In this document: piece after piece, positions 17,534 through 25,466 of the stretch
Layout: each line of letters opens with the position of its first letter
How positions within the stretch are numbered: the stretch's first letter is position 1
DNA from: CALCTE01 sp045585835
GTDB taxonomy: Bacteria; Bacillota; Clostridia; Oscillospirales; CAG-272
DNA: 64,000 nucleotides
Assembly (NCBI GenBank): GCA_045585835.1
Contig: JAZMZG010000013.1
Location: 1-64,000, forward strand
Direction of reading: 5' to 3'
Program-made: the position numbers and the translations under genes
The notes under the pieces: model-generated
Database searches by the model: none
Told to the model about the DNA's origin: nothing
What the model saw: the letters and a program-made list of their open reading frames with translations, nothing else

Positions 17534-19297
17534 TTACGCTCTTTCTTTTATCTCGCTTGTTATCTTTGCGACGAAATCGTCAAGGCTCATCGTCTGCGTT
17601 TCGGTGTTATCGCGGCAACGTACGGAAACCGTACCTTCCTCAGCCTCCTTTTGACCGAGAACGAGCATATAGGGAACACGTCCCACTACCTGCGCTTCTC
17701 TTATGAGATAGCCGACCTTTTCGTTTCTGTCGTCAAGCTCTACTCTTACGTGCGCGTCGCGAAGTGCCTTGTAGACCTTCTCGCCGTATTCCTTATACTT
17801 GTCGGAAACGAGAATTACCTTCGCCTGAACGGGAGCAAGCCATACGGGGAATTTACCCGCAAAATGCTCGGTGAGTACGCCGATAAATCTTTCGATAGAG
17901 CCGAAGCAAACTCTGTGTACCATTATGGGACGCTTTCTTTCGCCGTTTTCGTCAATGTACTCAAGCTCGAAGTTTTGAGGCATCTGGAAGTCAAGCTGAA
18001 TAGTACCGCACTGCCAGGTTCTTCCTATGGAGTCTTCGAGGTGGAAGTCGATCTTCGGACCGTAGAATGCGCCGTCGCCCTCGTTGATGATGTAGTTAAG
18101 TCCGAGCGTATCGAGTGCCGCTTTAAGTCCTTCGGTAGCCGCTTCCCAATCCTCATCGCTTCCCATACTGTTCTCGGGACGAGTTGAGAGCTCTACGAAA
18201 TACTTGAATCCGAACTTCGTGTATACTTCGTTTATGAGGTTAGCAACGCTTACTATCTCGCTTGTGATCTGCTCTCTTCTCATAAAGATATGAGCATCAT
18301 CTTGCGTAAAGCAACGCACTCTGAAAAGTCCGTGCAAAGCGCCTTTAAGCTCATGACGGTGAACAAGACCGAGCTCACCTACTCGCATGGGAAGCTCTCT
18401 GTAGCTGTGGGGCGTGTTCTTGTAAACAAGAACTCCGCCGGGACAGTTCATGGGCTTCACGCAGAAGGTTTCTTCGTCGATTGTCGTGGAGTACATATTA
18501 TCCTTGTAGTGATCCCAATGCCCGCTCGTTTCCCAAAGCTTGCGGTTCATAATGAGGGGAGTTGCGACCTCTACGTAGTTTTCTCTTGTGTGTATCTCTC
18601 TCCAATAGTCGATAAGTGCGTTCTTGATGACCATACCTTTGGGCAAGAAAAAGGGGAAGCCCGGAGCCTCGTCGCCGAACATAAAAAGTCCCATTTCCTT
18701 ACCTATACGTCTGTGGTCACGCTTTTCCGCTTCTTCAAGGAGCTTCATATAGTCATCAAGCTCTTGCTGTGATTTGAATGCAGTGCCCTTGATACGTGTA
18801 AGCATTTTGTTGTTCTTGTCGTTTTTCCAATATGCACCGGATTGGTCCATTATCTTAAACGCCTTGAGAGCCTTTGTATAGCAGAGGTGTGGGCCGACGC
18901 ACATATCGATGTATTCACCCTGCTGATAAAAACTTATCTCTGCATCTTCCGCAAGGTCGCCTATATGCTCGACCTTGTATTTTTCTCCTCTTTCCTCCAT
19001 AAGCTTGATAGCTTCATCTCGGGGAAGAATAAAAGCTTTGATGGGGAGATTTTCCTTAACTATCTTCTTCATTTCGTTTTCGATAGCTTGGAGGTCTTCA
19101 TCGGTAAGCTTCGTATCGCCGAGGTCTACGTCGTAGTAAAAGCCTTTTTCGTTTGCGGGGCCGTAGGCAAAATCTGCGTGAGGAAAGAGCCTTTTTATTG
19201 CCTGAGCCATTGTGTGTGCGGCAGTATGGCGAAGTATATGGAGCTCTTCTTCGGGAGCGCATTCACCGACTGATCCGTTTGGGTAAATAACTTTCAT
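17534..19297 (-). CDS. thrS: Threonyl-tRNA synthetase, lacking the N-terminal TGS domain
   Basis: 587-residue class II synthetase that charges tRNA-Thr. After a short MKVIYPNGSVG segment it goes straight into the N2 editing domain (ILRHTAAHTMAQAI with HxxxH, and CVGPHLC), so the usual ~60-residue TGS domain is missing; full-length bacterial ThrRS has about 640 residues. The catalytic core shows motif 2 (PMRVGELGLVHRHE), the Cys zinc ligand in CVKPMNCPGG, and motif 3 around HRVCFGSIERF; an anticodon-binding domain ends the protein. AAAGGAG precedes the ATG. It is controlled by a T-box leader and its own promoter. Confidence 0.97.
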   Translation of the reverse strand: MKVIYPNGSVGECAPEEELHILRHTAAHTMAQAIKRLFPHADFAYGPANEKGFYYDVDLGDTKLTDEDLQAIENEMKKIVKENLPIKAFILPRDEAIKLMEERGEKYKVEHIGDLAEDAEISFYQQGEYIDMCVGPHLCYTKALKAFKIMDQSGAYWKNDKNNKMLTRIKGTAFKSQQELDDYMKLLEEAEKRDHRRIGKEMGLFMFGDEAPGFPFFLPKGMVIKNALIDYWREIHTRENYVEVATPLIMNRKLWETSGHWDHYKDNMYSTTIDEETFCVKPMNCPGGVLVYKNTPHSYRELPMRVGELGLVHRHELKGALHGLFRVRCFTQDDAHIFMRREQITSEIVSVANLINEVYTKFGFKYFVELSTRPENSMGSDEDWEAATEGLKAALDTLGLNYIINEGDGAFYGPKIDFHLEDSIGRTWQCGTIQLDFQMPQNFELEYIDENGERKRPIMVHRVCFGSIERFIGVLTEHFAGKFPVWLAPVQAKVILVSDKYKEYGEKVYKALRDAHVRVELDDRNEKVGYLIREAQVVGRVPYMLVLGQKEAEEGTVSVRCRDNTETQTMSLDDFVAKITSEIKERA

Positions 19298-19330
19298 TTC
19301 GTTTCTCCTTTATGTGATGTATTTATTTTA

Positions 19331-19560
19331 AAAATAAAAAAACACCCTTTACGGCTTTTTGCCGTCAAGGGTGCATAACGCACGGTTCCACCTTGAGTTT
19401 TAACTCGTTGATCTTTAACGCAGAAAACGCCGCAACATACTTTATTTCCGTCACGGAGCTCGGAAGCGGTGTTCACCGAATAAGCACAAAGAAGCTCTCA
19501 TCAAACACTTCTCTTTCTGTGTATGCTAAAAGACGGCTACTGTCTTCGTCAAAGCCTTTA
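19331..19560 (-). promoter_or_regulatory. T-box riboswitch (threonine) controlling thrS
   Basis: On the minus strand the conserved T-box antiterminator sequence AAGGTGGAACCG (19394-19383) is followed by a terminator hairpin (19373-19343, core CACCCTT...AAGGGTG with inner GACGGC/GCCGT) and a T-run. The 5' part begins GACGAAGACAGTAG, typical of Stem I leaders. A likely specifier codon ACC (Thr) sits in GGTGAACACCGC near 19465-19476. Uncharged tRNA-Thr would stabilise the antiterminator and allow thrS expression. Confidence 0.93.
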
Positions 19561-19564
19561 GATA

Positions 19565-19593
19565 AATATATCACGGAAGGGGCAAAAAGTCAA
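19565..19593 (-). promoter_or_regulatory. Promoter of the thrS T-box transcript
   Basis: Minus strand: TTGACT (19593-19588), 17-base spacer, TATATT (19570-19565), placing the transcript start just before the T-box Stem I. Confidence 0.85.
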
Positions 19594-19611
19594 CGGTAAA
19601 ACCTTAATTTT

Positions 19612-20172
19612 TTAAAATATTCCGTCGTTTTTTAAAAAGGTAAGCGAAAAAAGATAGATTGCAAGAAACATTACCGATGCATTATACCGAGTGACTGCGA
19701 GTGCAAAAACTGCCGCTGCAAGTAGTATAACGGTGCCCGCAATATCTGTGATACGGCATATTTTCTCGCATTTGACAATATCAAAAGCATTTACCAATAC
19801 GGGATATATTATCCCTCTCCCGTCAAAAGAGGAAAAGGGTAGAAGATTTATAATACATAGCACAAGGCTGATTACAGCGCAGGCAGGATATACTGTGCGA
19901 AGCATTATGTAAAGAAGAAAACTCCCGAGCGGCCCTGCCGAAGAAACCATTTGCTGCTTTTTATAGCTTAATGCGCCCTTTACGTTTATGCAAAGACCGC
20001 TTGCTCCGAATGTGATATCTTCGATATCCTCGCCTAAAGCAAGTAAGGCGGCTATATGGCACAGCTCGTGAAAAAATATGGGCAAAAGGTAATTTACGGG
20101 ATTTTCTTTTGCTATGATAAAAAGTCCCGTAAGCCATAATGCGCACGATGGGTGTATACGGACCTTATTCAA
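19612..20172 (-). CDS. M50-family membrane metalloprotease (SpoIVFB-like)
   Basis: 186-residue integral membrane protein with the site-2 protease zinc motif FFHELCHIAALLALG (HExxH at about residues 35-39) in a hydrophobic segment, and a second conserved segment NLLPFSSFDGRGI corresponding to the family's NxxPxxxxDG. Four to six hydrophobic segments are visible and no PDZ domain, so it resembles the short SpoIVFB group. The sporulation role of SpoIVFB cannot be assumed: no SpoIVFA partner or other sporulation gene is nearby. It is upstream of thrS in the same orientation but separated by the thrS promoter. Confidence 0.8.
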   Translation of the reverse strand: MNKVRIHPSCALWLTGLFIIAKENPVNYLLPIFFHELCHIAALLALGEDIEDITFGASGLCINVKGALSYKKQQMVSSAGPLGSFLLYIMLRTVYPACAVISLVLCIINLLPFSSFDGRGIIYPVLVNAFDIVKCEKICRITDIAGTVILLAAAVFALAVTRYNASVMFLAIYLFSLTFLKNDGIF

Positions 20173-20214
20173 ATTTACACCTCAAAATATATATAACTTT
20201 GTATTCTTTATTTA

Positions 20215-20243
20215 TTGCAAAACGTGTTCTTTTATGCTATAAT
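20215..20243 (+). promoter_or_regulatory. Promoter for the ACT/UPF0210 operon
   Basis: TTGCAA at 20215-20220, 17 bases, TATAAT at 20238-20243, with TGC extended -10; 39 bases before the start codon. Confidence 0.85.
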
Positions 20244-20282
20244 AGGAAAAATTATAATAATTTACACGTTCGGAGGAATAAT

Positions 20283-20552
20283 ATGAAAGCGGTTATTACT
20301 GTTACAGGTAAGGACACACCGGGAATTGTTGCGAAGGTATCGGGCTATTGCTTTGAATACGGCGGAAACATTCTCGATGTCTCTCAAAGTCTTTTGCAGG
20401 AGTATTTTGCGATGATAACGCTTGTTGACGTTTCAAATCTTACGATTCCGTTTACGGAATTCGTCGACAAGCTTACAGAGCTCGGAAAGAAAGAAAATCT
20501 TCAAATTACGACGATGCACGAAGATATCTTTAATTCAATGCATAGAATTTGA
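20283..20552 (+). CDS. ACT-domain protein, UPF0237
   Basis: 89-residue stand-alone ACT domain, related to GcvR-type ligand sensors. The sequence MKAVITVTGKDTPGIVAKVSG followed by a small strand-helix-strand domain is typical. It has a strong GGAGG site and forms a conserved two-gene unit with the UPF0210 protein, whose start lies 7 bases after its stop. In Bacillota this pair is nearly always together, so it probably acts as the ligand-binding regulator of the larger protein; the ligand is not known. Confidence 0.92.
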   Translation: MKAVITVTGKDTPGIVAKVSGYCFEYGGNILDVSQSLLQEYFAMITLVDVSNLTIPFTEFVDKLTELGKKENLQITTMHEDIFNSMHRI

Positions 20553-20559
20553 GGTAGCT

Positions 20560-21924
20560 ATGATAAACACAAGAGATATACTTGAAACCATAAATATGAT
20601 CCGTGAGGAAAAGCTCGATGTGCGCACCATAACGATGGGTATTTCGCTTCTTGACTGTGCTTGCGGAGCAAGCGGAGCCGACGCCCTTGCGGATAGAATT
20701 TATGATAAGATAACCAAAAATGCCGAGAATTTAGTCAAGGTAGGATGTGATATCGAAAAGGAATACGGTATTCCGATCATAAATAAGCGTGTTTCCGTAA
20801 CGCCTATATCAATGATAGGCGGCAATATCGGTAAAGACGGCTATGTAAAGCTTGCAAAGGCTCTTGATAAAGCGGCAAAAACACTCGGCATAAACTTTAT
20901 AGGCGGTTTTTCGGCACTCGTGCAAAAAGGAATAACTACCGGTGACAGACAGCTTATGTCTGCTATCCCCGAAGCACTTGCATCAACCGATTTCGTTTGC
21001 TCAAGCGTAAACGTAGGCTCGACAAAGACGGGTATAAATGTCGATGCTATAAATATCTGCAGTAACGCCATAACCGAGCTTGCATCGCTTACGGCAGACA
21101 GAGATTCGATAGGCTGTGCAAAGTTTGTGGTATTTTGCAACGCTCCCGAGGATAATCCCTTTATGGCGGGTGCATTCCACGGAGCAGGTGAACCCGAAAA
21201 GGTAATAAACGTAGGCGTGTCGGGTCCCGGCGTTGTAAGAAGTGCTGTTGAAAGATTCGGCGACGGTGACCTTTCGGCGCTTGCCGACGTTATCAAGAAG
21301 ACTGCGTTCAAGGTCACAAGAATGGGTCAGCTCGTAGCGGGCGAAGCGTCAAGGCGTCTTGATGTACCCTTCGGTATTATCGACCTTTCACTTGCACCCA
21401 CCCCCGCAATAGGCGACTCCGTTGCGCATATCCTTGAAGCTATGGGCGTTGAGGTCTGCGGAGCGCACGGTACGACAGCAGCTCTTGCCATGCTCAACGA
21501 CGCCGTTAAAAAGGGCGGCGCTATGGCGTCCTCGCACGTGGGCGGACTTTCCGGTGCTTTTATACCCGTATCCGAGGATCAGGGTATGATAGACGCCGTA
21601 ACTTGCGGTGCGCTTTCGATCGAAAAGCTCGAGGCTATGACCTGTGTTTCGTCCGTAGGACTTGATATGATAGCGATTCCCGGCGATACTCCCGCAACGA
21701 CTATAGCGGGTATAATCGCAGACGAAGCGGCAATAGGTATGATAAACTCAAAAACAACAGCTGTAAGAGTTATTCCTGCTTACGGTAAAAAAGAGGGTGA
21801 GATAGTCAACTTCGGCGGACTTCTCGGCTATGCACCCGTAATTAAGGTCAGCTCTTTCGGCAGTGACAAATTCGTGCTTCGCGGCGGAAGAATTCCCGCA
21901 CCGATATATTCGATGCGAAATTAA
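20560..21924 (+). CDS. UPF0210 family protein (PFL-like fold)
   Basis: 454-residue UPF0210 protein, structurally related to pyruvate-formate-lyase-type barrels but without a known reaction. MINTRDILETINMIREEKLDVRTITMGISLLDC and the glycine-rich ATTIAGIIADEAAIGMIN segment are the conserved ends. The start with GAGGT upstream gives the family's length (about 450). Partner of the preceding ACT protein. No glycyl-radical motif (RVxGY) is seen, so pyruvate formate-lyase activity should not be inferred. Confidence 0.92.
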   Translation: MINTRDILETINMIREEKLDVRTITMGISLLDCACGASGADALADRIYDKITKNAENLVKVGCDIEKEYGIPIINKRVSVTPISMIGGNIGKDGYVKLAKALDKAAKTLGINFIGGFSALVQKGITTGDRQLMSAIPEALASTDFVCSSVNVGSTKTGINVDAINICSNAITELASLTADRDSIGCAKFVVFCNAPEDNPFMAGAFHGAGEPEKVINVGVSGPGVVRSAVERFGDGDLSALADVIKKTAFKVTRMGQLVAGEASRRLDVPFGIIDLSLAPTPAIGDSVAHILEAMGVEVCGAHGTTAALAMLNDAVKKGGAMASSHVGGLSGAFIPVSEDQGMIDAVTCGALSIEKLEAMTCVSSVGLDMIAIPGDTPATTIAGIIADEAAIGMINSKTTAVRVIPAYGKKEGEIVNFGGLLGYAPVIKVSSFGSDKFVLRGGRIPAPIYSMRN

Positions 21925-21946
21925 AATTTGAGAGGACATTAACGAA

Positions 21947-23281
21947 ATGGCTGTAACGCTCAATGAAAAGTATCTTAATGCATTTATTTCCGACAATGAA
22001 ATGGAAGTAATGCTTGAAAAAGCAAAAAACGCACACAAGGCGCTCTATGACGGAAACGGTGCGGGAAGTGACTATACAGGTTGGGTATATCAGCCCGAAA
22101 ATTTTGATTTTAATGAGATAACCCGTGTTAAAATCGCAGCGGATAAGATAGCTTGCAACTGTGACGTATTCATCGTTATAGGCATAGGCGGCTCGTATCT
22201 CGGCGCTGCCGCCGCTATAGATTTTTTAAAGAGCCCCTTCTACAATAATTTGGAAAAGAGAACGCCCGATATTTATTTTGCGGGTTGCAATATAAATGCA
22301 AGCTATTTGACACAGCTTCTTGAGATATGTAAGGGCAAAGACGTTTGCATAAACGTTATCTCAAAGTCGGGAACGACTACCGAACCCGCTCTTGCGTTCA
22401 GAATATTCAAACAGCTTTTAGAGGAAAAATACGGCAAAGACGGCGCAAAAGAAAGAATTTTTGCGACCACGGATAAAGAGAAGGGCACCTTAAAGGCTCT
22501 TGCGGACGAAGAAGGCTATGAGAGCTTTGTTATACCCGACGATATAGGTGGCAGATACTCGGTGCTTACCGCAGTCGGACTTCTTCCTCTTGCGGTAGCG
22601 GGGATAGATATTGATGCGCTTTTATCGGGTGCGGCGTCGGCTTTTTCCGACATCAAGAGCTATTCAAAAACGAATCCCGCAGTACGATATGCGGCCATTA
22701 GAAACGCTCTTGCGGCAAAAGGCAAGAGCATAGAGGTATTTGCAAGTGCCGAAAGCTCATACCGAATGATGAATGAATGGTTAAAACAGCTTTTCGGCGA
22801 AAGCGAGGGCAAGGACGGAAAGGGAATATTCCCCGCAAGCGTGATTTATTCCACCGACCTTCACTCAATGGGGCAGTATATTCAAGACGGTCAAAGAATA
22901 ATTTTTGAGACGCTTGTTGATATAAAGGATACCGGATGTAAAATGAGATTTCCCGTATCCGATTCAAACGGCGACGGGCTCGGATTTTTGGAAAATAAGC
23001 TCATTGACGAGATAAACTCAAGTATGATAATCGCCGCCGCAACGGCACATACGCAGGGCGGTGTGCCTGTGACGATAATCGAGCTTGAAAAACAAGATGC
23101 GTACAGTCTCGGATATCTTATATACTTCTTCTTCGCATCTTGCGGAATTTCCGGATATATTTCGGGTGTAAATCCCTTTGACCAACCCGGAGTTGAGGCA
23201 TATAAAAAGAATATGTTTGCTTTGCTCGGAAAACCCGGTTACGAACAACTTGCAAAAGAGCTTGAAGCAAAATTAAAATAA
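21947..23281 (+). CDS. pgi: Glucose-6-phosphate isomerase
   Basis: 444-residue short-form (Gram-positive) phosphoglucose isomerase, interconverting glucose-6-P and fructose-6-P in glycolysis. Visible are the sugar-phosphate binding segments IGIGGSYLGAAAAI and VISKSGTTTEPALAFR, the DIGGRYSVLTAVGLLP signature with the catalytic-site arginine, and a His-containing QGGVPVTII segment near the C-terminus. It follows the UPF0210 gene after 22 bases, with GAGAGGACAT upstream as a modest ribosome-binding site; it may be read through from the same promoter. Confidence 0.97.
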   Translation: MAVTLNEKYLNAFISDNEMEVMLEKAKNAHKALYDGNGAGSDYTGWVYQPENFDFNEITRVKIAADKIACNCDVFIVIGIGGSYLGAAAAIDFLKSPFYNNLEKRTPDIYFAGCNINASYLTQLLEICKGKDVCINVISKSGTTTEPALAFRIFKQLLEEKYGKDGAKERIFATTDKEKGTLKALADEEGYESFVIPDDIGGRYSVLTAVGLLPLAVAGIDIDALLSGAASAFSDIKSYSKTNPAVRYAAIRNALAAKGKSIEVFASAESSYRMMNEWLKQLFGESEGKDGKGIFPASVIYSTDLHSMGQYIQDGQRIIFETLVDIKDTGCKMRFPVSDSNGDGLGFLENKLIDEINSSMIIAAATAHTQGGVPVTIIELEKQDAYSLGYLIYFFFASCGISGYISGVNPFDQPGVEAYKKNMFALLGKPGYEQLAKELEAKLK

Positions 23282-23304
23282 TTTTCAAAATAGCGTAAAA
23301 CCTA

Positions 23305-23332
23305 TTGAAATTTTTGCAAAATAGTGTATAAT
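23305..23332 (+). promoter_or_regulatory. Promoter for the small P-loop gene
   Basis: TTGAAA at 23305-23310, 16 bases, TATAAT at 23327-23332, 37 bases before the start codon. Confidence 0.75.
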
Positions 23333-23369
23333 ATAATCAGAGATAAAAATTTTTATATGGAGGTTTCCT

Positions 23370-23777
23370 ATGATTAAATTGATGGTTGGCGAACGTGGCA
23401 CGGGTAAAACGAAGACACTTATCGAAAACGTGAACAAGGCATCTTCCGCATCTAACGGACAGGTAGTTTGTCTTGAATGGGGAGATAAGCTTCGCTTTGA
23501 CGTAAGTTGCCATGTCAGACTTATAGATGCTGAGGAGTACGGAATTTCTACTGCTGAAAAGCTTTACGGCTTTTTGACGGGAATCCTTGCTTCTAACTAT
23601 GACGTGACGGATCTCTTTATCGATTCCGCACTCAAAATGTGCGAAGATCAAAAAGCATTGGCTCTTGTTTTGGAGAAGGTTGCTCCCATGCTTGAGAGCC
23701 ATAAAGTGAATTCGTTTGTAACAATCTCACTTCCCGCACAAGATCTTATTGCAGAGCTTCAAGGATATACAAAATAA
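23370..23777 (+). CDS. Small P-loop protein of unknown function
   Basis: 135-residue protein beginning with a Walker A loop (MVGERGTGKTKTL, residues 5-17). A plausible Walker B lies in VTDLFIDSALKMCE, where hydrophobic residues precede a single Asp. It is too short for a full AAA+ module and has no sensor or arginine-finger region I can recognise. Similar short clostridial proteins are sometimes labelled 'PilT' in databases; nothing here links it to pili. It has its own promoter, a TGGAGG ribosome-binding site and its own terminator, so it is an independent single-gene unit. Confidence 0.75.
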   Translation: MIKLMVGERGTGKTKTLIENVNKASSASNGQVVCLEWGDKLRFDVSCHVRLIDAEEYGISTAEKLYGFLTGILASNYDVTDLFIDSALKMCEDQKALALVLEKVAPMLESHKVNSFVTISLPAQDLIAELQGYTK

Positions 23778-23794
23778 TTTCGGAATACATAAAC

Positions 23795-23830
23795 GTCCCT
23801 CGCTTTAAAAGGCGGGGGACCTTTTATTTT
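23795..23830 (+). terminator. Terminator after the small P-loop gene
   Basis: 10-bp stem with GU pairs (GTCCCTCGCT 23795-23804 with GGCGGGGGAC 23811-23820), loop TTAAAA, then CTTTTATTTTT. Confidence 0.85.
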
Positions 23831-23865
23831 TGAAACAAATATTCCAAAAAAGCAATTATTTTTTC

Positions 23866-23894
23866 TTGCATTTTGAAAACATTTGTGTTATAAT
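23866..23894 (+). promoter_or_regulatory. Promoter for the RHH-rbfA-nrnA-truB operon
   Basis: TTGCAT at 23866-23871, 17 bases, TATAAT at 23889-23894; 36 bases before the first start codon. Confidence 0.82.
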
Positions 23895-23930
23895 AACCTT
23901 GTAATTTTAAATAACCAAAGGAGAAATAAT

Positions 23931-24140
23931 ATGTTAAAGATAGCAAAAGGATACGATGCCGTAAGCAAGACCTTCCGTCTTCCCGAACAGCAGGTAAGAG
24001 CATTGGAAGCTATCGCCGACGAGCATAAGATATCTTTAAATAAGCTTGTCGTTCAATGTCTTCAGTATGCTCTTGAGAATATCGTGACGGAGGTTGACGT
24101 ACCTTCAATGAGCTTTGAGGCGGAGCTTTCCGAGAAATAA
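23931..24140 (+). CDS. Small ribbon-helix-helix-like protein
   Basis: 69-residue protein with a pattern like CopG/Arc ribbon-helix-helix DNA binders: a basic strand-like KTFRLPEQQVRALEAIADEHKISLNKLVVQCLQYAL core giving one strand and two helices, then an acidic tail (FEAELSEK). AAAGGAGA precedes ATG 23931; the frame extends upstream but has no support. It is the first gene of the rbfA-nrnA-truB operon, 19 bases before rbfA. Whether it regulates that operon or acts elsewhere is not visible; no toxin partner is adjacent. Confidence 0.7.
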   Translation: MLKIAKGYDAVSKTFRLPEQQVRALEAIADEHKISLNKLVVQCLQYALENIVTEVDVPSMSFEAELSEK

Positions 24141-24159
24141 GTTAAGGAGAAAGCAAACG

Positions 24160-24516
24160 ATGAATCCCAAAATCAACAGAATAAACGAGGAGATATCCAA
24201 GGAGCTTTGTATGATACTTCGCAGCGTAAAAGATCCGAGGGTATCCTCGGCGTTTATAAGTATAACAAACGTCGATACCACTCCCGACCTTAAATTTTGC
24301 AAGGTGTACTACAGCACTATCGGCTCTACCGATCCCGATCTTTCCAAAGGTATTAAGAGCGCTATCGGTTATATCAGAAGAGAACTTGCTCACAGACTTA
24401 ATTTAAGGAACACACCGGAGCTTAAATTTATTGCCGATGAGTCTATGGATAAGGGTGCGCACATAACGAAGCTCATCAATTCCATTTCATCGGATAACAA
24501 TGGTGACGAGAATTGA
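24160..24516 (+). CDS. rbfA: Ribosome-binding factor A
   Basis: 118-residue RbfA, a KH-type 30S maturation factor acting on the 16S rRNA 5' helix. INRINEEISKELCMILRSVKDPRV and FCKVYYSTIG with LNLRNTPELKFIADES are family landmarks. The start at 24160 follows AAGGAGA and gives the expected length. nusA and infB, the usual upstream neighbours, are absent; a small RHH-like gene takes that place. Its stop overlaps the TTG start of nrnA. Confidence 0.95.
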   Translation: MNPKINRINEEISKELCMILRSVKDPRVSSAFISITNVDTTPDLKFCKVYYSTIGSTDPDLSKGIKSAIGYIRRELAHRLNLRNTPELKFIADESMDKGAHITKLINSISSDNNGDEN

Positions 24517-25466
24517 AGAGATCTATTGGATTAAGGAAAGCGGCACAGATATTGCTTGATGCCGACGATATAGTTATTTTTACGCATTTTCGCCCCGATT
24601 TTGACACGATAGGAAGCGCAAAAGCGCTTGAATATGCTTTGCGTAAGCTTGGTAAGAAAGCGGGATTTGTGTGCTCGGACGAGTTGAGCGAGCGCTTTTT
24701 ACTTATATGCGACGAGCTTAAAACCGAGATACCGTCTTATGCAAAGGTTGCAGTTTGCGTTGATATGGCAACCGACGTAATGCTCGGGAAATACAGAGAA
24801 GAATATAAGGATAAGATACTTCTTTCCATTGATCACCATGCTATGAGCTTACCTTATGCGAAATATACGTTTTGCAGACATGATGCTTCGGCGACGGGAG
24901 AGCTTATTTTTGATCTGTGTAAAGCTATGGGAGTAAAGCAAGACAAAATTCTTGCAAAATATTTGTATTGCGCAATTTCCTCCGACAGCGGATGCTTTAA
25001 GTTCGGAAACACCACTTCAAAAACTCATAGGCTTGCCGCAGAACTTTTAAAGCAGGATATCAACCCCGCTTATTTAAACAGAATGATACACGACAGAAAA
25101 AGCCCCGAGCTTCTTGCACTTGAAGCACTTGCCCTTTCTTCTTTAAGCTTTCACGCCGACGGCAAAATCGCCGTCATGGCAGTCACATCGGATATGTGCA
25201 AAAAAGCGGGTGCGGATATAACCGAAATCGACGCACTCGTTCAGCTTCCGAGAACAATAGATGGGGTAGAGGTAGGAATTACGTTAAAGCAGATAGACGA
25301 AGACAACTTCAAGGTGTCGGTCAGAAGTAACGATTATTTTGATGCAACTCGTCTTGCGTCTATTTACGGTGGCGGAGGACACGTAAGGGCTGCAGGATTT
25401 TGTGTCAGCGGGGAAGCGGAAGCTTTAAGAAATGAAATTGCCGCAAAAACGGAGGAACTTCTATGA
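24513..25466 (+). CDS. nrnA: DHH-family phosphoesterase, NrnA-like
   Basis: 317-residue DHH/DHHA1 protein, the bifunctional oligoribonuclease/pAp-phosphatase type that removes nanoRNAs and 3'-phosphoadenosine 5'-phosphate. Manganese-site motifs are FTHFRPDFDTIGSAK near residue 23, the central Asp in VCVDMA, and SIDHHAMS; the C-terminal DHHA1 domain has the YGGGGHVRAAGF substrate loop. The start is a TTG overlapping the rbfA stop (TTGA), with no upstream ATG in frame; translational coupling is likely. Followed by truB with an ATGA overlap, the same order found widely in Bacillota. Confidence 0.92.
   Translation: MKRSIGLRKAAQILLDADDIVIFTHFRPDFDTIGSAKALEYALRKLGKKAGFVCSDELSERFLLICDELKTEIPSYAKVAVCVDMATDVMLGKYREEYKDKILLSIDHHAMSLPYAKYTFCRHDASATGELIFDLCKAMGVKQDKILAKYLYCAISSDSGCFKFGNTTSKTHRLAAELLKQDINPAYLNRMIHDRKSPELLALEALALSSLSFHADGKIAVMAVTSDMCKKAGADITEIDALVQLPRTIDGVEVGITLKQIDEDNFKVSVRSNDYFDATRLASIYGGGGHVRAAGFCVSGEAEALRNEIAAKTEELL

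Noticed and set aside
20560..21924. Annotating the UPF0210 protein as pyruvate formate-lyase
   Set aside because: It lacks the glycyl-radical motif and active-site Cys pair; only the fold family is similar.
23370..23777. PilT-type pilus retraction ATPase
   Set aside because: At 135 residues it lacks the PilT catalytic domains; only the Walker A loop is shared.
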